Assembly: GCA_001920415.1 (NCBI GenBank)
Contig: MNJR01000050.1
Span: forward strand, 1 to 52,984
Direction of reading: 5' to 3'
Origin: Acidobacteria bacterium 13_1_20CM_3_53_8
GTDB lineage: Bacteria; Acidobacteriota; Blastocatellia; Pyrinomonadales; Pyrinomonadaceae
DNA: 52,984 bases
Each line of letters begins with the position of its first letter. Positions within the stretch are counted from its first letter, which is position 1. The notes below the pieces were generated by a model, which saw nothing but the letters and a program-made list of their open reading frames with translations, had not been told where the DNA came from and did not search any database. Positions 1-8,365 of this stretch are shown here, one piece after another. Both the position numbers and the translations under genes were made by a program.

Positions 1-72
1 ATACCCGGCTTGAATCTGCTGTTGATGAACACGGGAGACAGATTGTTAGTCATCGGTCGCACTCGAATGTAA
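1..72 (+). CDS. C-terminal end of an unidentified ORF (partial)
   Basis: Frame 1 is open from the first base to a TAA at 70-72. It gives 23 residues ending in LVIGRTRM. The composition is protein-like, but this is too short to identify and the 5' part lies outside the window. It would be the gene to the left of the attC-like sequence at 131-240 and could be the ORF of an integron-type cassette. That link is only inference. Confidence 0.25.
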   Translation: MPGLNLLLMNTGDRLLVIGRTRM

Positions 73-130
73 ACCGTAATAGAATCGAAAATGAAAAGTC
101 GGTCATCGCAGAATGGCAGAGACGAACCAT

Positions 131-240
131 ATCTAACAACTCATTCAACCTGACCACTCGATAGCTTTTCTTTCATCGTTATCGTTTGCTTACGATTTTG
201 TATGCTTCACGCGCGGGCGGCTTAATCCGAGCGCTATTAG
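131..240 (+). other. attC-like sequence (possible integron recombination site)
   Basis: The left end ATCTAAC fits the attC core RYYYAAC. It is followed by AACTCATTCAACC. The 19 bases at 132-150 are identical, in reverse complement, to 21661-21679 inside the much clearer attC-like site of the cassette block. The right end (GGCTTAATCCGAGCGC, 220-235) resembles an attC L' box, but the final GTTRRRY core is poor (CTATTAG). The right end overlaps the stop codon of the minus-strand gene ending at 237. I read this as a possible degenerate attC. Confidence 0.35.
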
Positions 241-2549
241 TCAACTTGCCACCAGCGGCGCGCTAGCCATTCTGCGGAAAGTAGCAGCGGGATGATGAAG
301 GCTAGCGGCCACCATGTTCTTAAATTCCATGTTCGCTCGACCCGCTCGGCTGTGGGCTGTCTTGCAGATAGTCTTTCGGCCAGTCCGTTTAATTCGTCAA
401 GCGTTATCAACTCTCCGCCTGTATCGTGAGCAAGCCTGGACAGAGAATCGAGCGCCTCGCCCGGAGCATGTGATGTCAAAGTAGAAGCCGCGAAGTTTTC
501 CGAAACGCTCCCGCTCTTCCCTACTGCGACGTAATCAACATTCAGCGTGAAGTGGCCGGACGCTGGCGGGCGAAAGGTAGCGCGCCAGATGTTCTCGGTC
601 TCTCGGTCGGGCGCAAACAATACATTTTGCGCCTGCGCTGCGACGTTCGACGCATCGTCGGAACCGTTTTCGATGAGAGGCTGAAGGCTTGCGCTCACTT
701 TTGTAATCTTCACTGGCGCGAAAAGCTGATCGCGCACGCGAAGCTCTGCCGCGACTTCTCTTCCAGCTTCCGCAGCGCCGCTCAAACTCAACTCGACGGG
801 TGGACGCGCGCCAGCAGATGACCACAGTGCAAGCCCTTGCCAGAGCGCACCGAACGCGCCGCCCGTTTCGTCCTGCTCGCCGCTTGCGCTCGTGCGCAGT
901 CGCCACGAATCCGCAGGGGCGAAGACAATAACTCGACCTGCGCCGTCGCGCATCGCTGCGATAAGAGGCGAGCCGGATTCGCTAGTGCCTTCTGCATTGG
1001 CCTGACCGTTTACAGCAAGAACGCTCGCGCCCGCACGCAATCGGCTCAAACGAAAACCGATTCCCGTCAGCGGATCATTTTTTGGGCTGTTAGCGCCTTC
1101 GCTCGCGCTCAAAAGCCCGCGTAACGCGCCGCTTGCTCCAGTTTGCGTAGGCGTGAGCGGCGTGCCCGCTCTTCTCTCACCTCCGACTTCTACGGGAGTC
1201 CCGCGCGCAAGTTCCTGCGCGTCCGACAGAAAAGCGCGCTGGTCAACTTCCGCCGGAAGAAGCCCGTGCAGTTTCCCATTCGGCGCTGCGATTGAGCCTG
1301 CGAAGCTGTTGCCGCCCATGATGATTAGACCGCCGCCGCGCCGCTCTACCCAATCGCGCAAGCGTGCGGCCTCTGCCGCAGAGAGCAGCGTGTTAGGCGT
1401 TGCGCCCACGATTACCGCGTCATAAGAATTGAGTTGCGCGGGCGTAGCCAACGCCGCGTGCAGCTTAGCCTCCGGCGAATTGGCGTTAGCATTGTTGGGC
1501 GCGTTCGCGCCATTCGCGTTCGCGCCCTGTGCGCCCGTTCCCTGCTGTCCCTGATTCTCTTCCGCTGATTGTTGCTGCTCTGGCGCGTTCTCTGTAAATC
1601 CAGTGGCCGCTGCCTTGCTCACCTGCGCGAAGTAGTCAACCTGAAAAAGGCCTGTCTGTTCCAGCGCGCGTCGCACAAACTTTCCTTCCCACGTAGGCTC
1701 GCCCTCGAAGAAGAGCACGCGCAACCGTCTCTCTTCCGCGTAGATGCTGAACGTGCGTGATGGAAGCGCCGAAGTTTCGTTGTTCGGAGCTTCGACGCGA
1801 GCGGTGTAATCCACCCATCCCGAAAGTTTTGGGACAACTTCGAGCGCGATTGTCTGTCGCTCGTCATCACTCGTCCAAGTGATGCGCGTAGAAGCCTGAA
1901 CTTTCGCGCTGTCGGAAACGGTGATGAGAGATTCGCGCCCCTGAAGTTTTCGTGCATGAACCGTGCAGCGAACTGTGAACGGCACGCCGCGAATGAACTT
2001 GCCTTCTGTAGCTATGCTCTCAAGCAAGGAGGAAGGCGAAGCGTCTTCCGAAAAATCGTTGACCACGTAAATGGGCGAGCCTCCTGACAATGAACGCGCA
2101 CGTTCAACTTCGCGCTGCGCATCCTCTGCGCTCATAGCCCCGTCCGTCAAAATAATCGAAGCCGCGTATGCGCCTTCCGCGCCTTGCGTATCAGCTTCAT
2201 ACTGCTCTCTGCCTTCAATATTTCTCTTTGCAAGCGCAGCTATTGTTTGCTCGACCTTTTGAGCTTGAACATTCTCATCCTCATGCTCGCCCGCATAGCG
2301 CACCAGCACACGCTCGGCAACAGACCTCTCATACTTCACCTGCAACCCTGCAAGCGCGCACGCAAGAAGCAGAAGCGAAGCGGCGCGCAAAGTTGCGAGC
2401 GCCACTCGACGCTGATACGCAAGGCGCGCAAGGCTTCGCCAGTAGCGCGCAAGCGTAAACAGCATCAACGCCAGCGCAGCAACGAACAGAGCGCGACCAA
2501 CCGCACTATCGAAACTTAAATTTATTGCTGAAGCAAACTGAAAGTTCAT
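237..2549 (-). CDS. membrane-anchored protein with glutamine amidotransferase-like domain, last gene of MoxR/Bat operon
   Basis: 770 residues. Two N-terminal membrane segments lie at about 18-40 and 54-70, as in BatA-like proteins. A degenerate VWA-like stretch follows (ASIILTDGAMS, IYVVNDF) with no DxSxS metal site. A class-I glutamine amidotransferase-like fold comes next (VLFFEGEPTWEGKFVRRALE; later GGGLIIMGGNSFAG), interrupted by a low-complexity Asn/Ala/Gln linker near 330-360. One C-terminal membrane segment is near 745-765. Large periplasmic proteins of this type close MoxR-DUF58-BatA operons; their biochemical role is unknown. The ATG at 2547-2549 has no clear Shine-Dalgarno. The gene is separated from the preceding one by a 350-base repeat-filled spacer, so it may be transcribed separately. 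Confidence 0.8.
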   Translation of the reverse strand: MNFQFASAINLSFDSAVGRALFVAALALMLFTLARYWRSLARLAYQRRVALATLRAASLLLLACALAGLQVKYERSVAERVLVRYAGEHEDENVQAQKVEQTIAALAKRNIEGREQYEADTQGAEGAYAASIILTDGAMSAEDAQREVERARSLSGGSPIYVVNDFSEDASPSSLLESIATEGKFIRGVPFTVRCTVHARKLQGRESLITVSDSAKVQASTRITWTSDDERQTIALEVVPKLSGWVDYTARVEAPNNETSALPSRTFSIYAEERRLRVLFFEGEPTWEGKFVRRALEQTGLFQVDYFAQVSKAAATGFTENAPEQQQSAEENQGQQGTGAQGANANGANAPNNANANSPEAKLHAALATPAQLNSYDAVIVGATPNTLLSAAEAARLRDWVERRGGGLIIMGGNSFAGSIAAPNGKLHGLLPAEVDQRAFLSDAQELARGTPVEVGGERRAGTPLTPTQTGASGALRGLLSASEGANSPKNDPLTGIGFRLSRLRAGASVLAVNGQANAEGTSESGSPLIAAMRDGAGRVIVFAPADSWRLRTSASGEQDETGGAFGALWQGLALWSSAGARPPVELSLSGAAEAGREVAAELRVRDQLFAPVKITKVSASLQPLIENGSDDASNVAAQAQNVLFAPDRETENIWRATFRPPASGHFTLNVDYVAVGKSGSVSENFAASTLTSHAPGEALDSLSRLAHDTGGELITLDELNGLAERLSARQPTAERVERTWNLRTWWPLAFIIPLLLSAEWLARRWWQVD

Positions 2550-2598
2550 TTAAGATGAAGACTCACGTTATGCAGTAGCTGTCGTAGACTCTTCAATG

Positions 2599-2849
2599 AG
2601 TCTGCGCAAGCAGACGACCAGAATGTAGCCCCTGACGAAGCGAAAGCGGAGTCTGGGGTCAGCAATCAAATATATCAATGGAGTCTGCTTTAGCAGACGG
2701 CAGATGCGCAGGATGATGACAAACGTGTGTGGGGACAGAGAACATCTGCCGTCTGCTGACGCAGACTCTATTTATCTTCTCAACTTATACCCCAGACTAC
2801 GCTTCGCTTCGTCAGGGGCTTTACTCTAACCGTCTGCTTACGCAGACTT
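2599..2849. repeat. tree-like nested inverted repeat filling the 350-bp spacer
   Basis: Three nested arm pairs are visible: 2599-2616 with 2831-2848 (each also a small hairpin, e.g. GTCTGC-GCAA-GCAGAC), 2627-2658 with 2790-2820 (CCCCTGACGAAGCG pairing with CGCTTCGTCAGGGG), and 2681-2705 with 2743-2768 (GTCTGC...GGCAGATG with CATCTGCC...GCAGAC). The word GCAGAC/GTCTGC recurs at least eight times. Nothing else is seen in 2550-2899. There is no T-run, so this is not a classical terminator. Confidence 0.85.
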
Positions 2850-2899
2850 ATTGTCGCTGATTCTCAAACATCATATCGGATAACTTGATTAAAATTTCT

Positions 2900-5248
2900 T
2901 CAAGGCACGGGACTGCCAGCGAGTTTGCGGAAATATTCTGCGGCGCGTGTGTCGTCCGATGGCGAGAGGGTGTTTATGTCGCCGCCCGTTCCGGCCCGCG
3001 TAGTGCTCTCGGCAATTGCGAAGAGATTCGATGCGGCCTGAGTCAGAAGAGCAAGCGGCTTTGAGATTCGCGCGGCATACTCGTCGCTCGTCCCGCCCGT
3101 CTCGACCTTAACAAGCTCCGTCTCTACTACGCGCAACTGTCCGACAGCTTCTGCAATCGTCGCAGCGTGATCGCCGCCCACTGAAGACAGACGATCCGCA
3201 GCCGTTCGTGCGCGCTCCCTTGCACGCGCCGTTGCGCTTGCGCGAGCGCTCGCCGGTACGCCGAGCGTTGACTGCAAATCGCCCAGCGCTGCGTAAGCTT
3301 CGGCGAGCGCAGCACGCACAGGCGCGGATTCGCGTGAAGGCGTGCGCCGGTTCAACCTCTCCAATCTTGTCTTTATCTCTGCAAGCTCGCCTTGATAGCG
3401 GCGCTTCAAATCGAGCGGCTTCGATTGCGCGACAATTGGCGGAATGTAACGAGCGGAAAGTTGCGCGCTCTTTAACCTGTTGAGCGCTTCACGCTCGTAA
3501 TCAAGCGCCTTCGCGGTGTCTCCTGTAGAGAGAGAGTCTTCCGCATCCCACATTGCGCGTATCGCATAGATCATGTCACGCACGGAATTCGCAGCGCCAT
3601 GCGGCGGTTCCGGTATGCCGTGATTGTGAACCTCCACGCGCTCGTTCTCTGCCTCGTGCACACGCTCCTCTATGCTCTGGGTTTCGGCTGCGGCGGTTGC
3701 GCTCTCGTGCCCGCCTTCGCCTTCTATGTTGATGTAATCGTTGAATGAATTTTTGAAGTCACGCTGGTCTGCTGCTATCTCGTTCGAGCGATGCAGGAGT
3801 TCTTCGTGCGAAAGACGCGCCCGCTCGTCGTGAAGTTTCTGTGTGTGGTTGAGTATGATGCGCTCGGTTAAAAGAAACTCGCCTATCTGGTTGGGCTTGA
3901 GGTCGCTCAGATTCAGCTTCACCTGCTCAGGCCCCTTTATGGCTATTGCCAGACTCGCAGAGCGCCCCGTTCCAGAAGCCTGTGGATTGTGGTCGCGCAC
4001 TTCAATCCAGAAGACGAAAGTATCGCCGGGCTGCACGTCCAGTCTGGTTAGATCAAGCGAAGCTGCGCCGCGCCATTCACGCGCGCTCGCACGCTCGATT
4101 TGCCCCAAAGGAACTTCGCCATTCGTGAATTTCGCAGCGTCGCCCTCGCCGCGACTCTTTATGTACTTGAGAGTGGCGCTCGAAAGACCCAGATCGTCGC
4201 GCGCGTTCCATCGAACCGCGACCGCGTTGCCGGGCACTTCGCGCAGCAGTTGATCGCTCTGAGGCTCAGTGATTCGCGCTTCGGGCGGAGCATCAGCGTA
4301 AACTTCAACGGCACGCACCATAGGCGCAGGCGCAAGACGCTCGTCCGCAACGACGCGCGCTTCCAGTGCGCCGCTCGTAGTGACGACAAAGCTGCCGCGA
4401 TAGAGTCCATCGCCCAGCGAGCGCATCGCGTTCTTTGTTCCATTAAACCCAAGCGTAGCGCCTTCGATTGGCCCACGAGCGCGCATGTCAACTTCAATGG
4501 TTGACCCGGCCAGCGCACGAATCGGCGCGTCACCCTCCGTCTCTTCAACGTTTAAGCCGGAATAAGCGGGCGGCACAACGCGCACTCTGATTTCATCAAC
4601 TGTGACCGTAGCGTTTGCCTCATTGTTCGCATTGCTTGCGCCCGCTCCTGCTCTTGAACTTTCATTCGGCGTCAAAGCAAGAATGCGACTGGTCTCGCGT
4701 GCGAATGGCAGAGGGAAGGCAATACGCAGCATTAGCAAGAGCAGCAATAGAGAGACTAATGCCGCAGCGCCGCGCACTGCCCACAGACGTGGAGCAACCT
4801 TTCTTTCATCAATCAGCAACAGCGCGGCGCGAGCCTGATTTTCCAGACGCGCAAGCATGTAGGTTGGGCGCGATGCGGATTCAAAATTTTCGGCGAATGC
4901 GACCAGCGTGTTCTCTCGGTTCGCGCTCGCGCGCTCAATCTCGCGCGCTGCATACGTACTCTTCGGCTTACGCGCAATCAACCAGATTGCCCGCGCGAGC
5001 GATATGATTGCGGCGAAGAGTATTGGAATGACCAGGCTTGCGCGCGCGCCGCGTCCGAGCAACAGGAAATTGTCTGCGATGGCGAGCAAGATTAATAGAA
5101 GAAGCGCGCACGCCCACGTGAGCGCAACTTCACTGCACGCGCGCATCAAGCGGCGCTTGAATTCAAGGCGCGCGAGTGCGGCGAGCACGTCTGAGCGTCG
5201 CGCTTCCTCTCGCGTTTCGATTCTGATTGCAGGGTTCGCTGCGCTCAT
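2900..5248 (-). CDS. DUF4175-like large membrane protein
   Basis: 782 residues. Three hydrophobic segments in the first 185 residues (about 41-62, 70-92, 158-178) are followed by a long extracytoplasmic part with Ig-like beta stretches (VRVVPPAYSGL, ITEPQSDQLL) and a helical C-terminal half rich in Glu, Arg and Ala. This matches the DUF4175-type proteins found next to BatA/DUF58 genes; no enzymatic motif is seen. The start ATG (5246-5248) overlaps the TGA of the BatA-like gene (5245-5247) as ATGA, which indicates translational coupling. The family call rests on layout and context rather than on a signature motif. Confidence 0.75.
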   Translation of the reverse strand: MSAANPAIRIETREEARRSDVLAALARLEFKRRLMRACSEVALTWACALLLLILLAIADNFLLLGRGARASLVIPILFAAIISLARAIWLIARKPKSTYAAREIERASANRENTLVAFAENFESASRPTYMLARLENQARAALLLIDERKVAPRLWAVRGAAALVSLLLLLLMLRIAFPLPFARETSRILALTPNESSRAGAGASNANNEANATVTVDEIRVRVVPPAYSGLNVEETEGDAPIRALAGSTIEVDMRARGPIEGATLGFNGTKNAMRSLGDGLYRGSFVVTTSGALEARVVADERLAPAPMVRAVEVYADAPPEARITEPQSDQLLREVPGNAVAVRWNARDDLGLSSATLKYIKSRGEGDAAKFTNGEVPLGQIERASAREWRGAASLDLTRLDVQPGDTFVFWIEVRDHNPQASGTGRSASLAIAIKGPEQVKLNLSDLKPNQIGEFLLTERIILNHTQKLHDERARLSHEELLHRSNEIAADQRDFKNSFNDYINIEGEGGHESATAAAETQSIEERVHEAENERVEVHNHGIPEPPHGAANSVRDMIYAIRAMWDAEDSLSTGDTAKALDYEREALNRLKSAQLSARYIPPIVAQSKPLDLKRRYQGELAEIKTRLERLNRRTPSRESAPVRAALAEAYAALGDLQSTLGVPASARASATARARERARTAADRLSSVGGDHAATIAEAVGQLRVVETELVKVETGGTSDEYAARISKPLALLTQAASNLFAIAESTTRAGTGGDINTLSPSDDTRAAEYFRKLAGSPVP

Positions 5249-7260
5249 TCAATCAAGTCGGCTTCGCCGGAGATTTCGTTCAAAATATTTCTCGTGCGCT
5301 GCCGTTTCAGTGCATAGAGAAGTTCTACCACAAGCAACAGAAACGCAGCCCCCATGAAATAACGCCACGCGCTACTTTGGCGTTCCAGACTTTCGCCGCG
5401 CGCATCTCTGTTTACCTGTGATAAATTGTTCTGCGCGCTCTCCAGATAATTTTTTATCTGCTCGGCGCTGGCAAGCTCGCGCTCGGATTCGGAAGCGGGC
5501 GAGTTGAAAGCCAGAAAGCGAACCGCACCGTCCCGCGTTTCTAGTCGAAAGATTCCCGGCTCCGCGAAATATTTTCCCCCTACAATCATCAACTGTCGCG
5601 CCCTGGCAGAAATCTTATTGCCTCTAGCGTCCGTCACCGTCACATCATCTTCCGGCGCAATATTCAGCACGAGCGGCTCGCCAATAGTTCTAGCCACAGG
5701 CTCGCGCGTACTTGAGCTCGAACGCAGGATTGATGAAGCTAGAGCGGGCAGCGCTGGCGAAAGCCCCAGATTGCCCGACGCTCTTTCGGGCGAAGTGCCC
5801 ATGACCAGAATCGTTCCTTCGCCAGTTTGAGAGCTTGCGCACGCAACGGAATTATCGCTCCATCGAATCAACGTGGCCGCACCTTCGCGCAATGAGAGCG
5901 AGAAGCCTACATGAATCTGCACAGCGCGCAGCGCCGCAAGACTGTTTTCGTCCATCAAGCTCAACTGAGGCGCGCCCTCGTCAGCCGTTCCGAAGCCGCG
6001 CAACTGGTTCGCAAACCTTGTTAAGCTGGTAAAGGGAAGCGCCGCACCCTGCTCCGTCGAAGCGAAAGCGTTCCATGCGTCCGTGTCCAGTTCGCGAGCT
6101 AGAAGCACGAGGACGGTTCCGCCCGCTCGCGCATAGTCTCCCAGAATTTTGATGTCACCGGCACGCGGCTCGCCGCTCAGCGTGACGACTATTAGAGAGA
6201 ATTTTTTAAGCTCTTCCGTATCGCGCGGCAATTCTCGCTGGCTGCTAAGTTCCGTACGTGTCGCGCTGCCGGAACTCAATGCCGATTCCAACGCCGCGCG
6301 AAGGAAGACGCTCGCGTCCGCGTCCGTTTCAATTAGAAGGGCGCGCCGCTCGCGCGGCAGAGTGAAAGCAAAGTATCGCTCGTCGTCGGCGTCGAAATCG
6401 TCAGGTTCTGTCGCGCCGAGGCGTCCAGTAACCTGACCGTTCTCCTCCGTCTTCCACTCTATGCCGGAACGAGCGCCCGCCGCCTGCTCTATAGCCCAGT
6501 GATTGCGCGCCCCACTTCTTCCGTCTTCGCCCGCTACAATTTCGGTTGCGTAGACTTCAGCGCCAAGCGCGGTTCGAGCAACTTCTTCGTCCGTCAGAAA
6601 AGCGTTACGAGTGATTTGAGCGCCGGTCGGATAAGCTATGACGGTTGCGCCCGTTCGCGGGAAACCTGTCGCGCCTACAATTCCCGCCTGCTGAAAATCT
6701 GAGATTAGATCAATCTCGCCTGAAACTTGCTGCGCTGGCTCCAGAATCTCGTTCGCAGTTCGTATGGCAGCGGCGTAATCCGCCGAACCGCTCTGAGGCT
6801 GATACCCCTCAACAGCTTTCGCCAGAAGATTGCGATCCCCTGTTAGCGGCGCAAGCGTAGAAACATTATTCGTGAAAGCAAGGACTGCGGCCTGCTCATT
6901 AGCGCCGAGTTTGTTGATTAGTTTTCGCGCCTGCTCGCGCGCCGCTTCCGCGCGACCGCGAGCTTGCATGCTTAGCGAAGCGTCAATGAGAATGACGCGG
7001 CTATGCTTGGCGCTCGCGCGTGAAGTTATCAGAGGACGCGCGAAACCGATAATGAGCAGGGCGAGCGCGAGCACACGCAGCGCCAGCAGCAAGGGTTCAC
7101 GCACGCGGCGCGGTCTCAAGCGAAAGCTAGGCGTCTCGCGCAAAAACTTTAGCGACGGAAAATCCAGACGCCGCGCGTTCCGACGCGCCAGCAAGTGTAT
7201 AAGCACCGGCAGCGCAACGAGCGACAACGCGGCTAACGTGATTGGAGATAGAAACGACAT
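5245..7260 (-). CDS. BatA-like membrane protein with VWA domain
   Basis: 671 residues from the chosen start. The N-terminus MSFLSPITLAALSLVALPVL followed by IHLLARR is the typical BatA N-terminal membrane anchor. A second membrane segment lies at about 55-76. A VWA domain has the metal-site motif DASLS (D93, S95, S97). A C-terminal membrane segment is near 638-657. These proteins are membrane parts of MoxR-linked complexes (Bat, aerotolerance); their exact role is unsettled. The frame stays open 19 codons upstream, through the hairpin arm 7264-7294, giving SFCLLPFDFLL. I reject that extension because family members start at MSFL. No Shine-Dalgarno is seen before 7260, so the longer start is not fully excluded. 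Confidence 0.88.
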   Translation of the reverse strand: MSFLSPITLAALSLVALPVLIHLLARRNARRLDFPSLKFLRETPSFRLRPRRVREPLLLALRVLALALLIIGFARPLITSRASAKHSRVILIDASLSMQARGRAEAAREQARKLINKLGANEQAAVLAFTNNVSTLAPLTGDRNLLAKAVEGYQPQSGSADYAAAIRTANEILEPAQQVSGEIDLISDFQQAGIVGATGFPRTGATVIAYPTGAQITRNAFLTDEEVARTALGAEVYATEIVAGEDGRSGARNHWAIEQAAGARSGIEWKTEENGQVTGRLGATEPDDFDADDERYFAFTLPRERRALLIETDADASVFLRAALESALSSGSATRTELSSQRELPRDTEELKKFSLIVVTLSGEPRAGDIKILGDYARAGGTVLVLLARELDTDAWNAFASTEQGAALPFTSLTRFANQLRGFGTADEGAPQLSLMDENSLAALRAVQIHVGFSLSLREGAATLIRWSDNSVACASSQTGEGTILVMGTSPERASGNLGLSPALPALASSILRSSSSTREPVARTIGEPLVLNIAPEDDVTVTDARGNKISARARQLMIVGGKYFAEPGIFRLETRDGAVRFLAFNSPASESERELASAEQIKNYLESAQNNLSQVNRDARGESLERQSSAWRYFMGAAFLLLVVELLYALKRQRTRNILNEISGEADLIE

Positions 7261-7263
7261 ATT

Positions 7264-7374
7264 AAGTAAAAAGTCAAAAGGTAAAAGGCAAAAGGAAGGC
7301 GGAAACCATTCTTTCAATTAAAATGCTTTTGTCCGCACTTTTGCCTTTTGCCTTTTACCTTTTGACTTTTACTT
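7264..7374. repeat. heptad-arm hairpin, family A (AAAAGGY word)
   Basis: The left arm 7264-7294 (AAAAGTC/AAAAGGT/AAAAGGC units) pairs with the right arm 7338-7374. The loop, together with the start of the right arm (7317-7356), is identical over 40 bases to the reverse complement of the hairpin at 9291-9420, so the two are copies. It lies between the DUF58 gene, whose stop codon (7369-7371) is inside the right arm, and the BatA-like start. Confidence 0.92.
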
Positions 7375-8253
7375 CTGCTTTCTTCTTCGCAGATAAACAG
7401 CAAGCGCTTTGTCCAGCGGCTCTGCCGTATCAAGCTCTGCGTAGTCTGCGCCCGCGCGCTCGAACTCGTGGCGATAGAACGAGCGCAGCTCTTTGATTCT
7501 CTCTACGTAAGCTTTGCGCACGCGGTCGGCGTCGGTCATCAGGCGTTCGCCTGTTTCCAGATCATGAAACTCGTAAAGGCCATGCTGGTCTAACCTCTTT
7601 TCCGCGCTATCCAGCAGGTGAAAAACGATCATGTCGTGGCCTACGCGGCGGAGGCGAGCGACCGCGCCCACAACATCCTGCGGCTCGTCGTAGAGGTCTG
7701 AGATTAGGATGACCAGCCCGCGCCGCTTCCAGTGCGCAGCCTCGCGCAGCAGTGTCGCGCTAATGCGCGTTTCGCCTTCAGCGCTCTGGCGTTCCAGCGC
7801 TGCAAGAAGGCTTAGCAGGTGGCGCTCGCCGCCGCGCGCGGGCAATCGTTCATGAACCTCGTCGCTGAAACAGATAAGCCCCACGCGGTCGTTCTGTCTA
7901 GTAGCAAGATAAGCGAGCGCAGCCGCAAGGTAACGCGCGTACTCAAGCTTGGTCACTTTACGCGGAGCGTAAAGTAGCGACGCGCTCACGTCCAGAAGCA
8001 AGCGCACAGGCGCATTCGTCTCCTCCTCGAACTCTTTCACGTAAAGCCTGTCCGTGCGCGCGAACACGCGCCAATCAACGCGCCGTATCTCGTCGCCGAA
8101 GATGTACGGCCTGTGCTCCGCGAACTCCTGCGACAGCCCTCTATACGGACTCTTATGAAGCCCTATTAAAAACCCTTCAACAACCGTGCGCGCAATCAGG
8201 TCTAGCCGACCGATTGATGCGAGCACAGAAGGATCAAGTAAACGTTCGGACAT
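7369..8253 (-). CDS. DUF58 domain protein
   Basis: 294 residues, full length for this family. The DUF58 signature is at about 39-61: GLSQEFAEHRPYIFGD followed by EIRRVDW. A VWA-like fold follows, with DVSAS (D88, S90, S92) as metal-site motif. DUF58 proteins accompany MoxR ATPases in nearly all MoxR operons and are thought to be the VWA-containing partner of the AAA+ chaperone. It is soluble, with no membrane segment. The last codons (RRRKQK and stop) run into the hairpin 7264-7374. It is separated from the upstream VWFA gene by another hairpin but is most likely co-transcribed. Confidence 0.92.
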   Translation of the reverse strand: MSERLLDPSVLASIGRLDLIARTVVEGFLIGLHKSPYRGLSQEFAEHRPYIFGDEIRRVDWRVFARTDRLYVKEFEEETNAPVRLLLDVSASLLYAPRKVTKLEYARYLAAALAYLATRQNDRVGLICFSDEVHERLPARGGERHLLSLLAALERQSAEGETRISATLLREAAHWKRRGLVILISDLYDEPQDVVGAVARLRRVGHDMIVFHLLDSAEKRLDQHGLYEFHDLETGERLMTDADRVRKAYVERIKELRSFYRHEFERAGADYAELDTAEPLDKALAVYLRRRKQK

Positions 8254-8258
8254 AAAGG

Positions 8259-8360
8259 CAGTTTACAGTTTTTAGTTTTCAGTTTTCAGTTAGTTGATTA
8301 TCAGCAAAGCTCGTAGCTTTTTCTTGAAACTAAAAACTGAAAACTAAAAACTGTAAACTG
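8259..8360. repeat. heptad-arm hairpin, family B (AGTTTTC word)
   Basis: The left arm 8259-8292 (CAGTTTACAGTTTTTAGTTT...) pairs with 8327-8360 over about 34 bases, nearly perfect. The loop of 34 bases contains AGCAAAGCTCGTAGCTTT. It fills the spacer between the VWFA gene (stop at 8366) and the DUF58 start at 8253. Confidence 0.92.
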
Positions 8361-8365
8361 TTCTT

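Noticed and set aside
7261-7317. N-terminal extension of the BatA-like protein (SFCLLPFDFLL)
   Set aside because: Encoded by a hairpin arm. Family members begin at MSFL, and the anchor follows directly from that Met.
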